A stretch of DNA of 64,000 nucleotides from Alistipes sp. (GTDB taxonomy: Bacteria; Bacteroidota; Bacteroidia; Bacteroidales; Rikenellaceae). The notes under the pieces were generated by a model. It saw only the letters and a list, made by a program, of their open reading frames with translations. It was not told where the DNA came from and did not search any database. Position numbers and translations under genes: made by a program. The stretch covers positions 132,414 to 196,413 of the forward strand of contig JAFZHB010000021.1 in assembly GCA_017555105.1 (NCBI GenBank), in the 5' to 3' direction. Within the stretch, counting starts at the first letter, position 1, and the number at the start of each line of letters is the position of its first letter. This document shows positions 1 to 7,811 of the stretch, piece after piece.

Positions 1-72
1 GATTACACCTACCTGCCCACGGTTGGCAATCATCGTCCGGTGGTCGGCCTGAATATGAACATTACATTTTAA
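1..72 (+). CDS. C-terminal end of an outer-membrane-type protein (partial)
   Basis: An open frame enters from the left edge and stops with TAA at 70-72, leaving 23 residues that end in VVGLNMNITF. Alternating polar and hydrophobic residues with a terminal Phe are typical of the last strand of an outer-membrane beta-barrel. A DUF5683-type protein often precedes an mltD-like gene in Bacteroidales, so this could be one, but that is inference from context. The following gene starts 38 bases later on the same strand. Confidence 0.5.
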   Translation, partial: DYTYLPTVGNHRPVVGLNMNITF

Positions 73-110
73 TCCCTGAAAAAAAGACTCGATTGTATCG
101 ATCTCAACCG

Positions 111-1517
111 ATGAAAAAATTCCTGCTCATTCTCCTTGCTCTGACCCTTTCTTTAGATACTTTTGCCATAGATTTCGATTTCCTGCAGCTGAAAAAGCGC
201 AACCGCAAACGCAAGCAGCAACCCACCGAGCAGGTCGAAACTCCCGTTGTAGATCTCTCTGCAGCCCCTTCGGAGGAGGTGTTGCAGCCCGAAGAGCCGG
301 AGGCTGAGCCCGAAGAGGTGCCTCTGCCGCTCAACGACATCACGCTGAACTTCACGCCTGCACAGGCCGACTCGCTCGTGGCTGCTTGGCACGAGTACCG
401 CATGGAGGTGGGCTATGAGGAGTTCTTCAACCCTTTCGTGGTGGCAGATTCGCTCTTGATTGAGGGCACAGACTCGCTGGCCAATGCACGCCGCGATGCC
501 CTCTATGAGCAGCGTCTGCGCGATCTGGTGTCGCCCATCCCGATGCCCTATAACTACTTGGTGCGTAGCCGTATTGTGAACTATGTCGAGAAGCACCCCG
601 CAACGATCAGCCGCGTGGTGGGTCTGTCGCACATCTACTTCCCGATCATCGAGGATGAGTTGATGCGTCAGGGCTTGCCGATCGAGCTGCGTGCCTTGCC
701 GATCATCGAGTCCGCGCTGCAGGTTAATGCCCTCTCGCGTGCGGGTGCGGTCGGTCTGTGGCAGTTTATGCCCACGACGGGCAAGAACTACGGCCTGGAG
801 GTCAACTCGTTGGTGGATGAGCGTCGCGATCCGATCGCTTCGACGCGTGCTGCCTGCCGCTTTATGAAGGATCTCTACCGCATCTTTGGCGATTGGACGC
901 TCGCCATTGCCGCCTACAACTGCGGCCCGGGTAATGTTAATAAGGCGATTGCCCGCTCGGGTGGTAAGAGCTTCTGGGATATCTACTTCTACCTGCCCGT
1001 GGAGACGCGCGGCTATGTCCCGGCCTTCATCGCAGCGACCTATGCCTACAACTACCACCGACAGCACAACATCGAACCGACCGAGCCTCCCATTCCACTC
1101 GCAATCGATACGATTCAGGTGCGTCGCGTGACCCATTTCCAGCAGATCGCCTCGACTATCGATGTTGATTTGGAGACGCTGCGAGCCCTCAATCCGCAGT
1201 ATCGCCTCGATATTATTCCGGCTACGACCAAGCCTTACACGCTTGTTTTGCCGCAACGCTCTGTGACGCGCTACATCGAGCACGAGGCGGAGATCATGGC
1301 CAAGGATACGATCTACCTGAAGGAGTACCTCAATCCGGCCAACCTTGACAAGAAACGCATGGAGCGCGCTACGACGATCCACCGTGTGAAACGCGGTGAG
1401 ACGCTGGGCGGTATTGCCCGTCGTTACGGGGTTTCGGTAAGCCAGCTTATGCGCTGGAACGGTATTAAGAACGCGGCCCACATTCGTGAGGGTCAGCGTC
1501 TGCGCATCGAACGATAA
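111..1517 (+). CDS. MltD-like membrane-bound lytic murein transglycosylase with LysM
   Basis: A 468-residue exported enzyme that should cleave the glycan strands of peptidoglycan in the periplasm. Residues 1-20 form a signal peptide (MKKFLLILLALTLSLDTFA), followed by a Lys/Arg- and then Pro/Glu-rich linker. The SLT domain lies at about 150-310, with the catalytic Glu in LPIIESAL at about residue 200 and the family motif AGAVGLWQFMP. A weak LysM-like segment lies at about 340-390, and a clear C-terminal LysM (VKRGETLGGIARRYGVS) binds glycan. The ATG at 111 is preferred over an in-frame TTG at 93 because it begins exactly at the signal peptide. Its stop overlaps the mnmE start by one base (TAATG), so the two are probably translationally coupled. 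Confidence 0.93.
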   Translation: MKKFLLILLALTLSLDTFAIDFDFLQLKKRNRKRKQQPTEQVETPVVDLSAAPSEEVLQPEEPEAEPEEVPLPLNDITLNFTPAQADSLVAAWHEYRMEVGYEEFFNPFVVADSLLIEGTDSLANARRDALYEQRLRDLVSPIPMPYNYLVRSRIVNYVEKHPATISRVVGLSHIYFPIIEDELMRQGLPIELRALPIIESALQVNALSRAGAVGLWQFMPTTGKNYGLEVNSLVDERRDPIASTRAACRFMKDLYRIFGDWTLAIAAYNCGPGNVNKAIARSGGKSFWDIYFYLPVETRGYVPAFIAATYAYNYHRQHNIEPTEPPIPLAIDTIQVRRVTHFQQIASTIDVDLETLRALNPQYRLDIIPATTKPYTLVLPQRSVTRYIEHEAEIMAKDTIYLKEYLNPANLDKKRMERATTIHRVKRGETLGGIARRYGVSVSQLMRWNGIKNAAHIREGQRLRIER

Positions 1518-2872
1518 TGTACTACGAAACAGATACGATCATAGCCCCTGCTACACCGGAAGGGGGTGCCCTGATGCTGATTCGGCTCTCGGGTCGGGAT
1601 GCTGTTGCCATTGCTGACCGCCTCTTCCACGGGCGGCGTGCGTTGGCTGACTGTGCAACGCATACGGCACACTTTGGTACGATCTGCGACGGGGAGCGTG
1701 TGGTCGATGAGGTGGTTGCAACGCTCTTCCGAGCACCCCGCAGTTATACGGGGGAGGATACGGTGGAGTTCTCGTGCCACGGCTCGGCCTACATCACGCG
1801 CGAGGTGATGCGCCTGGCCTGTGAAGCAGGAGCACGACCTGCCGAGCCCGGTGAGTTTACGCGTCGTGCCTACCTGGCCGGCAAACTCGACCTGTCGCAA
1901 GCAGAGGCGGTGGCCGATCTGATCGCGGCAGGTACGCGTGCAGCCCACGCCTTGGCGGCAAATCAGTTGCGTGGAGGCTACTCCTCGGCGCTGGATCAGC
2001 TGCGCGAGGAGCTGCTGCACCTGACGGCGCTGCTCGAACTGGAGCTCGACTTCGGGGAGGAGGAGGTCGAATTTGCCAACCGCCGACAGCTAGCCGATAC
2101 GATCGAACGCATCGCGGTGGAGATCGAGCGCCTGCGCAGCTCGTTTGCCCTGGGCAATGCGATCAAAGAGGGCGTGGCTGTGGCGTTGGTGGGTGCGCCG
2201 AATGTCGGTAAGTCGACGCTGCTCAACCGCTTGTTGCAGGAGGAGCGTGCGTTGGTGTCGGATATTGCAGGTACGACGCGCGATGTGATCGAGGAGCGTC
2301 TGGTGATCGAGGGGGTGCTCTTCCGCCTGCTCGATACGGCGGGTCTGCGTCAGACCGAGGATCGCCTGGAGCAGATGGGCATCCTGCGCACCCGTACGAG
2401 CATCGAGCGCGCACAGGTGGTGGTTCGTCTGCTCGATGCTACAGAGGTGGCACGCGAGGGGATCTCGGAGCCCGATTTTGCCCTGCGCGCGGATCAGCGC
2501 CTGCTCACGGTGGTCAATAAGATGGATTGCGCACCCACGCTTACGCTGCCTGAAGGGGTGATTGCCCTCTCTGCCAAGTCGGGTGAGGGTATCGAAACCC
2601 TGCGCCGTACCTTGCGAGCCGTTGTGCCGACGGAGGTGCTGGAGGAGGGTAGCACGGTGGTCAGCTCGCTTCGCCATTATGAGGCACTGACGCGTGGCCG
2701 AGAGGCACTCGAACGCGCTGCAGCCGGTCTTCGCGAGGGACTTACGACTGACCTCTTGAGCGAGGAGGTGCGCGCGGTGATCGAGGCTGTCGGCTCGATT
2801 ACGGGTCGTGGGGTCATTCTGCCGGATGAGGTGCTCGGCACCTTGTTCAGCCGCTTCTGCATCGGAAAATAA
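1517..2872 (+). CDS. mnmE: tRNA uridine-5-carboxymethylaminomethyl(34) synthesis GTPase MnmE
   Basis: A cytosolic GTPase of 451 residues that works with MnmG to install the cmnm5 group on U34 of certain tRNAs. The N-terminal folate-binding TrmE domain covers about 1-115. The G domain sits inside the helical domain: P-loop GAPNVGKST at 226-234, switch region GTTRDVIEE, DTAGLR, and NKMD at 334-337. The protein ends in CIGK, the conserved C-terminal motif whose Cys is needed for modification. Length and domain order are normal. It is the second gene of a three-gene run with mltD and the M28 peptidase; no promoter box or terminator separates them. Confidence 0.98.
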   Translation: MYYETDTIIAPATPEGGALMLIRLSGRDAVAIADRLFHGRRALADCATHTAHFGTICDGERVVDEVVATLFRAPRSYTGEDTVEFSCHGSAYITREVMRLACEAGARPAEPGEFTRRAYLAGKLDLSQAEAVADLIAAGTRAAHALAANQLRGGYSSALDQLREELLHLTALLELELDFGEEEVEFANRRQLADTIERIAVEIERLRSSFALGNAIKEGVAVALVGAPNVGKSTLLNRLLQEERALVSDIAGTTRDVIEERLVIEGVLFRLLDTAGLRQTEDRLEQMGILRTRTSIERAQVVVRLLDATEVAREGISEPDFALRADQRLLTVVNKMDCAPTLTLPEGVIALSAKSGEGIETLRRTLRAVVPTEVLEEGSTVVSSLRHYEALTRGREALERAAAGLREGLTTDLLSEEVRAVIEAVGSITGRGVILPDEVLGTLFSRFCIGK

Positions 2873-2886
2873 TTCAAGTATATAGC

Positions 2887-4137
2887 ATGAAAAAATGGTT
2901 ATTGCTGGTATTGGCTGTGGTTGCACTGCAGCTCAATGCCCAAGATATTGCACACTACAAAAAGATCGTTAAAGAGCTCAGCTCGGCGAAATATCAGGGT
3001 CGCGGCTATGCCGAAGATGGCGCAAATAAGGCCGGCCGATGGATTGCGAAGGAGTTTGCCAAGGTGGGTGTGGATGAGGTCGTTTGTCAGCCCTTCACGC
3101 TCAATATCAACACCTTCCCCGGTAAGATGGAGATGCGTGTGGATGGCAAGCGACAGCGTCCGGGTGTGGATTTTACGCTCCGCGAGTTCAACCCCTCGAT
3201 CCAGGGCGAGTTCCCGCTCTACTATGTGGATACGCTCAACTACAACCCCGAGAAGATCTTGGCCGATCTGGCTACGCCGCAGTATGAGGGTGCAGCCGTG
3301 GTCTGCGACTTTATGTTTACTTTCAAGCATGCTGCCGACTTTCGCAAGCTGCAGCGCAAGCAGGAGTGTAGCAACTCGGCGCTGATCTACACCTGGGAGA
3401 CGCCGCTCAAGTTCTACAAGGCCTACGGCGAGGTAGTGCGTGAAAAACCGATTATCTGGGTGACGCCCGATTTCCCGCAGGATGCAACGCGCGTGCGGTT
3501 CGATATGGAGAACGAGTTTTTGAAGGATTACGAGTGCTTCAATGTGATTGCCAAAGTGGAGGGCTTCCGCCACGACAGCTGCTACCTCTTTACGGCGCAC
3601 TACGACCACCTCGGTAAACTCGGCAAGAAGACCTACTACCCGGGTGCGCACGACAATGCTTCGGGTACGGCTGCGATCATCACCCTGGCCGCCTACTATG
3701 CCCAGCACAAGCCTGCGTACGATATGTACTTTGTGGCCTTCTCGGGTGAGGATGCCAACCTGCGAGGCTCGGAGTGGTATGCCACGCACCCGCTGGCGCC
3801 GCTCTCCCAGATCAAATACCTGATCAACCTCGACATGATCGGCGACAACAACCCTGCTCAGTATTGTGAGGTGAGCGATGAGGGTATGGAGGGCTTCGCA
3901 CGCTTCGAGCAGATCAATGCCGAGAAGGGCTACTTCCAGGCGTTGGATCGTGCCGAGCTGGCCGGTAACAGCGACCACTATCCCTTTGCACAACGAGGTG
4001 TTCCCTGCATCTTCTTCATGAACGAGGATGGCGATGCCTTTAAATTCTATCACACGGTCTACGATAGCTGGAAGAATGCTATCTTCGATAACTACGAACC
4101 GACCTTTAAACTCATTCGAGATTTTATCGGAGAGTAG
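2887..4137 (+). CDS. Secreted M28 family zinc peptidase
   Basis: A 416-residue exported metallopeptidase, probably an aminopeptidase. It begins with a signal peptide (MKKWLLLVLAVVALQLNA, then Q). The M28 co-catalytic zinc motifs appear in order in the C-terminal half: AHYDHLG, GAHDNASGTAA, FSGEDANLRGS, NLDMIGD and GNSDHYPF. These supply the His, Asp, Glu, Asp and His ligands, so the site looks intact. The segment between signal peptide and catalytic domain (about 90-200) resembles the PA-type insertion common in the family. The gene lies 14 bases after mnmE and is followed by a strong hairpin at 4164-4196. Substrate cannot be inferred. Confidence 0.9.
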   Translation: MKKWLLLVLAVVALQLNAQDIAHYKKIVKELSSAKYQGRGYAEDGANKAGRWIAKEFAKVGVDEVVCQPFTLNINTFPGKMEMRVDGKRQRPGVDFTLREFNPSIQGEFPLYYVDTLNYNPEKILADLATPQYEGAAVVCDFMFTFKHAADFRKLQRKQECSNSALIYTWETPLKFYKAYGEVVREKPIIWVTPDFPQDATRVRFDMENEFLKDYECFNVIAKVEGFRHDSCYLFTAHYDHLGKLGKKTYYPGAHDNASGTAAIITLAAYYAQHKPAYDMYFVAFSGEDANLRGSEWYATHPLAPLSQIKYLINLDMIGDNNPAQYCEVSDEGMEGFARFEQINAEKGYFQALDRAELAGNSDHYPFAQRGVPCIFFMNEDGDAFKFYHTVYDSWKNAIFDNYEPTFKLIRDFIGE

Positions 4138-4163
4138 GTGAGGTGCTACTCCTTATCACAAAA

Positions 4164-4196
4164 ACAACGAGCCCGCAGACTCTGCGGGCTCGTTGT
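4164..4196. terminator. Bidirectional terminator between M28 peptidase and SLC13 permease genes
   Basis: A perfect 16-bp inverted repeat (4164-4179 and 4181-4196; arm ACAACGAGCCCGCAGA) lies between two convergent genes. A-rich sequence at 4159-4164 supplies a T-tract for the minus strand. Confidence 0.85.
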
Positions 4197-4213
4197 GTTA
4201 TCTACTCTAACTT

Positions 4214-5995
4214 CTACAAGGGGAAGAGGATTAGCGTTGCGGTGAGGTTGGCAAAGAGAATGATGAAGTTCATCGGGATACCGATGCGGGCAAAATCGCT
4301 GAAACGGTAACCTCCCGGGCCATATACGAGCATATGAGTCGGCGATCCGATTGGGGTGGCGAAGCTCGATGATACGGAGATCATCAGGGCGATGCAGAAG
4401 GTCAGCGGATTGACTCCCAGGCTGATAGCTGTCTGGTAGGCGATCGGGCAGAAGATGGCTGCCGTAGCCGTGTTGCTCGTAAACTCGGTGATGAAGGTGC
4501 TCACCAGGCAGATGCCGAAGAGTGCCAGGTAGGCGTTGCTGTCGCAGAGCAGTAGAATACCCTGCGAGATCCACTCGGCAATGCCCGTCTCCTGAATGGC
4601 CGTGCCGATACTGATACTACCCGCAAAGATCATCAGCAGACTCCAGTCGATGCTCGCGCGCGCCTGGTTGATCGTGCAGAAGCGGCAGGTGATCATGGCG
4701 AAGGCGGCGATGAAGGCAGCCTGCAGCAGCGAGATATATCCTAAGGAGGATACGACCACCATGGCGATCAGGATCAACGACGAGAAGAGCGTTCTTTGGT
4801 TGGGCTGGCAGAAGGTCTCGTCCTCGATTTCCTGCAGGTCGTTGCCCCAGGTCTTGGCAGGATTGAAGCGGGCGGGGCACTCCAACAGCAGCGTGTCACC
4901 GGCCTTCAGCTCCACCTCGCGCGGGCTGCCCTTGACCACCTCACCGTGACGGGCAATGGCTACTAACACCAGGTGGTTCTCCTCCTCGAAGGAGGTGTCG
5001 CACATGCGTCTCCCGACAAGTGCACTGCGAAAGCCTACACTCGTCATGCGCAGACGGCGGTTCTTCTCGATGTCCTCCAGCGAGAAGACATGGTGCGTGG
5101 CGTTGACCAGCCCGAAGCGATCGCGCAGGGTTAAGATCTTCTCGATATCGCCCGAGAAGATCAGGCGGTCGCCGCCGAAAATAAACTCTTCGTCGCTTAC
5201 CATCGTGATCACCTCACGGTCCAGACGGATGATCTCGACGATATGACCGCCCTCCACCTTATCCAGTCCGGCCTCCTTGACCGACATACCGACCAGCTCT
5301 GACATGGTGGGGACCATCAGCTCTACGGTGTACTCCTTGGTCTCCTGCAGCGCCTCCTCCGGCGACACGCGCACGGGGATCAGTCCGCTCAGCGCGATCA
5401 CAGAGAGCACACCCACAAAGAGGCAGAAAAGACCCACACCCGTCGTTGTGAAGAATCCCAGCATCTCACCCGTCTCGTTGGCATACATGGCCGAGATCAG
5501 CAGGTTGGGGGCTGTGCCGATCAGCGTACAGATGCCGCCCATGCCCGAGGCATAACTGAGCGGGATCAAGAGCTTCGAGGGGGCGATGCCCAACTTCTTG
5601 GCCCAGAGACGCACGACGCGCGTAAAGAGGGCGACCACCGCCGTGTTGTTCAGCACGGAACTCAAGGCAGCTACGGGCAACATCAAGCGCACCACGGCCC
5701 TACGGTAGTTCTTGGGCGATCCCAGGCAGTTGCGGATGACCCATTGCAGGAATCCCGTGTGCACCAATCCACAGATGACGACAAAGAGTGCCCCGATTAA
5801 AACCACGGTGGAGGAGGAGAAACTGCTCAACACCTTCTCTGTCGGAATCACGCCGCTGACCAGCAGAAGCATCATGCCTCCCAGGAAGACAAAGTCGGAG
5901 GGGAGCTTGGTGCACAGCTGGAGCACAAAGACCAAGATGACGATACCGATGACAAACCAGGCTGCGCCTGTTAAGCCTAAAAAGAGGATTTCCAT
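4214..5995 (-). CDS. SLC13/DASS-type permease with two RCK_C (TrkA-C) domains
   Basis: A 593-residue inner-membrane transporter of the divalent anion:Na+ symporter type, probably for a small anion such as sulfate, phosphate or a dicarboxylate. Hydrophobic helices fill residues 1-170 and about 400-593. Between them are two soluble blocks resembling TrkA-C/RCK_C domains (near 200-290 and 300-375), typical of the long bacterial branch. The second half carries the repeated ion-site signatures, for example SNTATAAIFCPIA and the helix containing SSFATPIGSPTH. The start at 5995 (MEILFLGLTG) was chosen because upstream in-frame codons encode a His-rich, non-membrane stretch and the -7 box lies at 6091-6098. 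Substrate unknown. Confidence 0.85.
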   Translation of the reverse strand: MEILFLGLTGAAWFVIGIVILVFVLQLCTKLPSDFVFLGGMMLLLVSGVIPTEKVLSSFSSSTVVLIGALFVVICGLVHTGFLQWVIRNCLGSPKNYRRAVVRLMLPVAALSSVLNNTAVVALFTRVVRLWAKKLGIAPSKLLIPLSYASGMGGICTLIGTAPNLLISAMYANETGEMLGFFTTTGVGLFCLFVGVLSVIALSGLIPVRVSPEEALQETKEYTVELMVPTMSELVGMSVKEAGLDKVEGGHIVEIIRLDREVITMVSDEEFIFGGDRLIFSGDIEKILTLRDRFGLVNATHHVFSLEDIEKNRRLRMTSVGFRSALVGRRMCDTSFEEENHLVLVAIARHGEVVKGSPREVELKAGDTLLLECPARFNPAKTWGNDLQEIEDETFCQPNQRTLFSSLILIAMVVVSSLGYISLLQAAFIAAFAMITCRFCTINQARASIDWSLLMIFAGSISIGTAIQETGIAEWISQGILLLCDSNAYLALFGICLVSTFITEFTSNTATAAIFCPIAYQTAISLGVNPLTFCIALMISVSSSFATPIGSPTHMLVYGPGGYRFSDFARIGIPMNFIILFANLTATLILFPL

Positions 5996-6090
5996 AGATT
6001 CGTCTGCGTTTTGTAGTTGATGCGTATGCTTGTGAGAGGGGTGCAATCGATGATTTTTGTGTGACGACGGTTGACCGCTCTTTGTGTCGG

Positions 6091-6098
6091 CAAAAGTA
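6091..6098 (-). promoter_or_regulatory. -7 box for SLC13 permease
   Basis: TACTTTTG on the minus strand matches the Bacteroidetes -7 consensus TAnnTTTG. It lies about 95 bases before the chosen start at 5995. Confidence 0.6.
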
Positions 6099-6154
6099 GT
6101 CAAACTTTCCGTGATCTGCAATGAAAGCCTATTTAACCTATAAGTCTACCTATA

Positions 6155-6193
6155 AAATAAAAAGGAGGCTGTGTCATCTCGACAGCCTCCTTT
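6155..6193 (-). terminator. Terminator of the ferredoxin gene
   Basis: A perfect 12-bp stem (6161-6172 with 6182-6193) with a 9-base loop. On the minus strand it is followed by a T-rich run (TTTTATTTTA). Confidence 0.85.
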
Positions 6194-6217
6194 ACAAGGT
6201 GTATTTCGTATGTGAAA

Positions 6218-6388
6218 TTACTCACCCGGTACAATCGCCTCGCTCGGGCAAACGCCAGCGCACGAGCCGCAGTCGATGCACTGCTCCGGATCGATTACAT
6301 AAATATCGCCCTCCGAGATAGCCTCTACGGGGCACTCGCCAATACAGGTACCGCAAGCTACGCAAGCGTCGGTAATTTTGTAAGCCAT
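6218..6388 (-). CDS. Ferredoxin, 2[4Fe-4S] bacterial type
   Basis: A complete 56-residue protein, MAYKITDACVACGTCIGECP at its start. It has two CxxCxxCxxxCP cluster motifs: Cys 9, 12, 15, 19 and Cys 37, 40, 43, 47. It should carry two 4Fe-4S clusters and shuttle electrons in the cytosol, for example to or from pyruvate:ferredoxin oxidoreductase or an Rnf complex. Acidic residues predominate outside the clusters, as usual. It is monocistronic, with its own -7 box at 6428-6435 and terminator at 6155-6193. Confidence 0.97.
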   Translation of the reverse strand: MAYKITDACVACGTCIGECPVEAISEGDIYVIDPEQCIDCGSCAGVCPSEAIVPGE

Positions 6389-6427
6389 AGTTGTAATGTT
6401 TTAAGTGTTAATGTGTGTTTCTTATTG

Positions 6428-6435
6428 CAAATATA
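6428..6435 (-). promoter_or_regulatory. -7 box for ferredoxin gene
   Basis: TATATTTG on the minus strand, 39 bases before the ferredoxin start. It lies just beyond the serS stop, so ferredoxin can be transcribed independently. Confidence 0.65.
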
Positions 6436-6440
6436 ACCAT

Positions 6441-7712
6441 TTATTTGATAAAATCAAATCCCGTGTAAGGAATTAATACCTCGGGTATGCGAATTCCCTC
6501 TTCGGTCTGGTTATTCTCGAGCAGAGCTGCTACGATGCGCGGCAGTGCCAACGACGAACCGTTCAAAGTGTGTGCCAATTGGGTCTTCTTGTCAGCCGAA
6601 CGATAGCGCAGCTTGAGGCGGTTTGCCTGGAACGACTCGAAGTTCGATACCGACGATACCTCCAACCAGCGCTTCTGTGCCTCCGAGTATACCTCGAAGT
6701 CGTAGGTCAATGCCGAGGTGAACGACATGTCACCGCCGCAGAGACGCAGAATGCGGTAGGGCAGTCCGAGCGAAGCGACCAGCTTCTCTACATGGGCTAC
6801 CATGCCGTCGAGTGCCTCATACGACGAGTCGGGATGAGCCACCTGTACGATCTCCACCTTGTCGAACTGGTGCAGACGGTTCAGACCGCGCACATCCTTG
6901 CCATACGAACCGGCCTCGCGGCGGAAGCAGGGGGTGTAGGCAGTCATCTTCACGGGGAGCTCCTTCTCGTCGAGAATCACATCGCGGAAGATGTTCGTTA
7001 CGGGAACCTCAGCCGTCGGAACGAGGTAGAAGTTGTCGGCCGTGGCGTGGTACATCTGACCCTCCTTGTCGGGCAGCTGACCCGTACCGAAACCTGAAGC
7101 CTCATTGACCATGACGGGGGGCTCTACCTCCTGATAGCCGGCTGCCGTGTTGCAGTCGAGGAAGTAGTTGATCAGGGCGCGCTGCAGACGAGCACCCTTG
7201 CCCTTGTAGACGGGGAAACCTGCGCCGGTGAGCTTTACGCCCAGGTCGAAGTCGATGATGTCGTACTTCGCAGCCAGATCCCAGTGCGGCAGCGGGTTCT
7301 CGGGCAGCTCCGAGTAGTTCTCTACGAGCTTCACCACGACATTATCCTCGGCCGTGCGACCCTCGGGAACGATCTCCGCGGGGAAATTCGGCAGCGATAC
7401 GATGGCGGCGTTCAGCTCATCCTGCACGCTCTTCGAGTCTGCCTGGAGCTGAGCCGACTTCTCCTTCAGCGCAGCTACGGTCTGCTTGCGCTCCTCGGCC
7501 TCCTCGCGGCGACCCTGGCCCATCAGTTGACCAATCTCCTTGGCGGCTTTGTTCTGTTCTGCGAGCGTGTTGTCGAGCTCGACCTGCAAGGCACGACGGC
7601 GATCGTCGAGCGCAATGATCTGTTCGATGACGGGGGCTGCATCGATACCCTTCTTGGCCAGCTTCTTGGCTGCTAACTCTTTGTCATCGCGGATTTGCTT
7701 GATTGTAAGCAT
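6441..7712 (-). CDS. serS: Serine--tRNA ligase
   Basis: A 423-residue class II aminoacyl-tRNA synthetase that charges tRNA-Ser in the cytosol. The N-terminal 105 residues form the long-arm coiled coil, with heptad-like Lys/Glu/Leu runs around 30-95. The catalytic core has motif 2 (TPCFRREAGSYGKDVRGL) and motif 3 near the end (LPRIVAALLENNQTEEGIRI). TAEVP and the SVSNFESFQANR segment are SerRS signatures for serine and ATP binding. Length is standard. It starts at 7712, with a -7 box at 7753-7760 and a divergent promoter for the U32 gene. Confidence 0.98.
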   Translation of the reverse strand: MLTIKQIRDDKELAAKKLAKKGIDAAPVIEQIIALDDRRRALQVELDNTLAEQNKAAKEIGQLMGQGRREEAEERKQTVAALKEKSAQLQADSKSVQDELNAAIVSLPNFPAEIVPEGRTAEDNVVVKLVENYSELPENPLPHWDLAAKYDIIDFDLGVKLTGAGFPVYKGKGARLQRALINYFLDCNTAAGYQEVEPPVMVNEASGFGTGQLPDKEGQMYHATADNFYLVPTAEVPVTNIFRDVILDEKELPVKMTAYTPCFRREAGSYGKDVRGLNRLHQFDKVEIVQVAHPDSSYEALDGMVAHVEKLVASLGLPYRILRLCGGDMSFTSALTYDFEVYSEAQKRWLEVSSVSNFESFQANRLKLRYRSADKKTQLAHTLNGSSLALPRIVAALLENNQTEEGIRIPEVLIPYTGFDFIK

Positions 7713-7752
7713 CTTATTATAAGTTTTTTGTTTGTTTTCGATTTACAATCCA

Positions 7753-7760
7753 CAAAATTA
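7753..7760 (-). promoter_or_regulatory. -7 box for serS
   Basis: TAATTTTG on the minus strand, 40 bases before the serS ATG. Confidence 0.6.
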
Positions 7761-7783
7761 CAAAACAATTCGTAAATTTATCT

Positions 7784-7791
7784 TAATTTTG
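7784..7791 (+). promoter_or_regulatory. -7 box for U32 peptidase gene
   Basis: TAATTTTG, 20 bases before the ATG at 7812. It overlaps an alternative in-frame GTG at 7791, which argues that the ATG is the true start. Confidence 0.65.
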
Positions 7792-7811
7792 TGGAAAATT
7801 ATTCCTTGTTG

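Noticed and set aside
153-1481. 442-codon frame antisense to the mltD-like gene
   Set aside because: Shadow of a conserved gene with signal peptide, SLT and LysM motifs.
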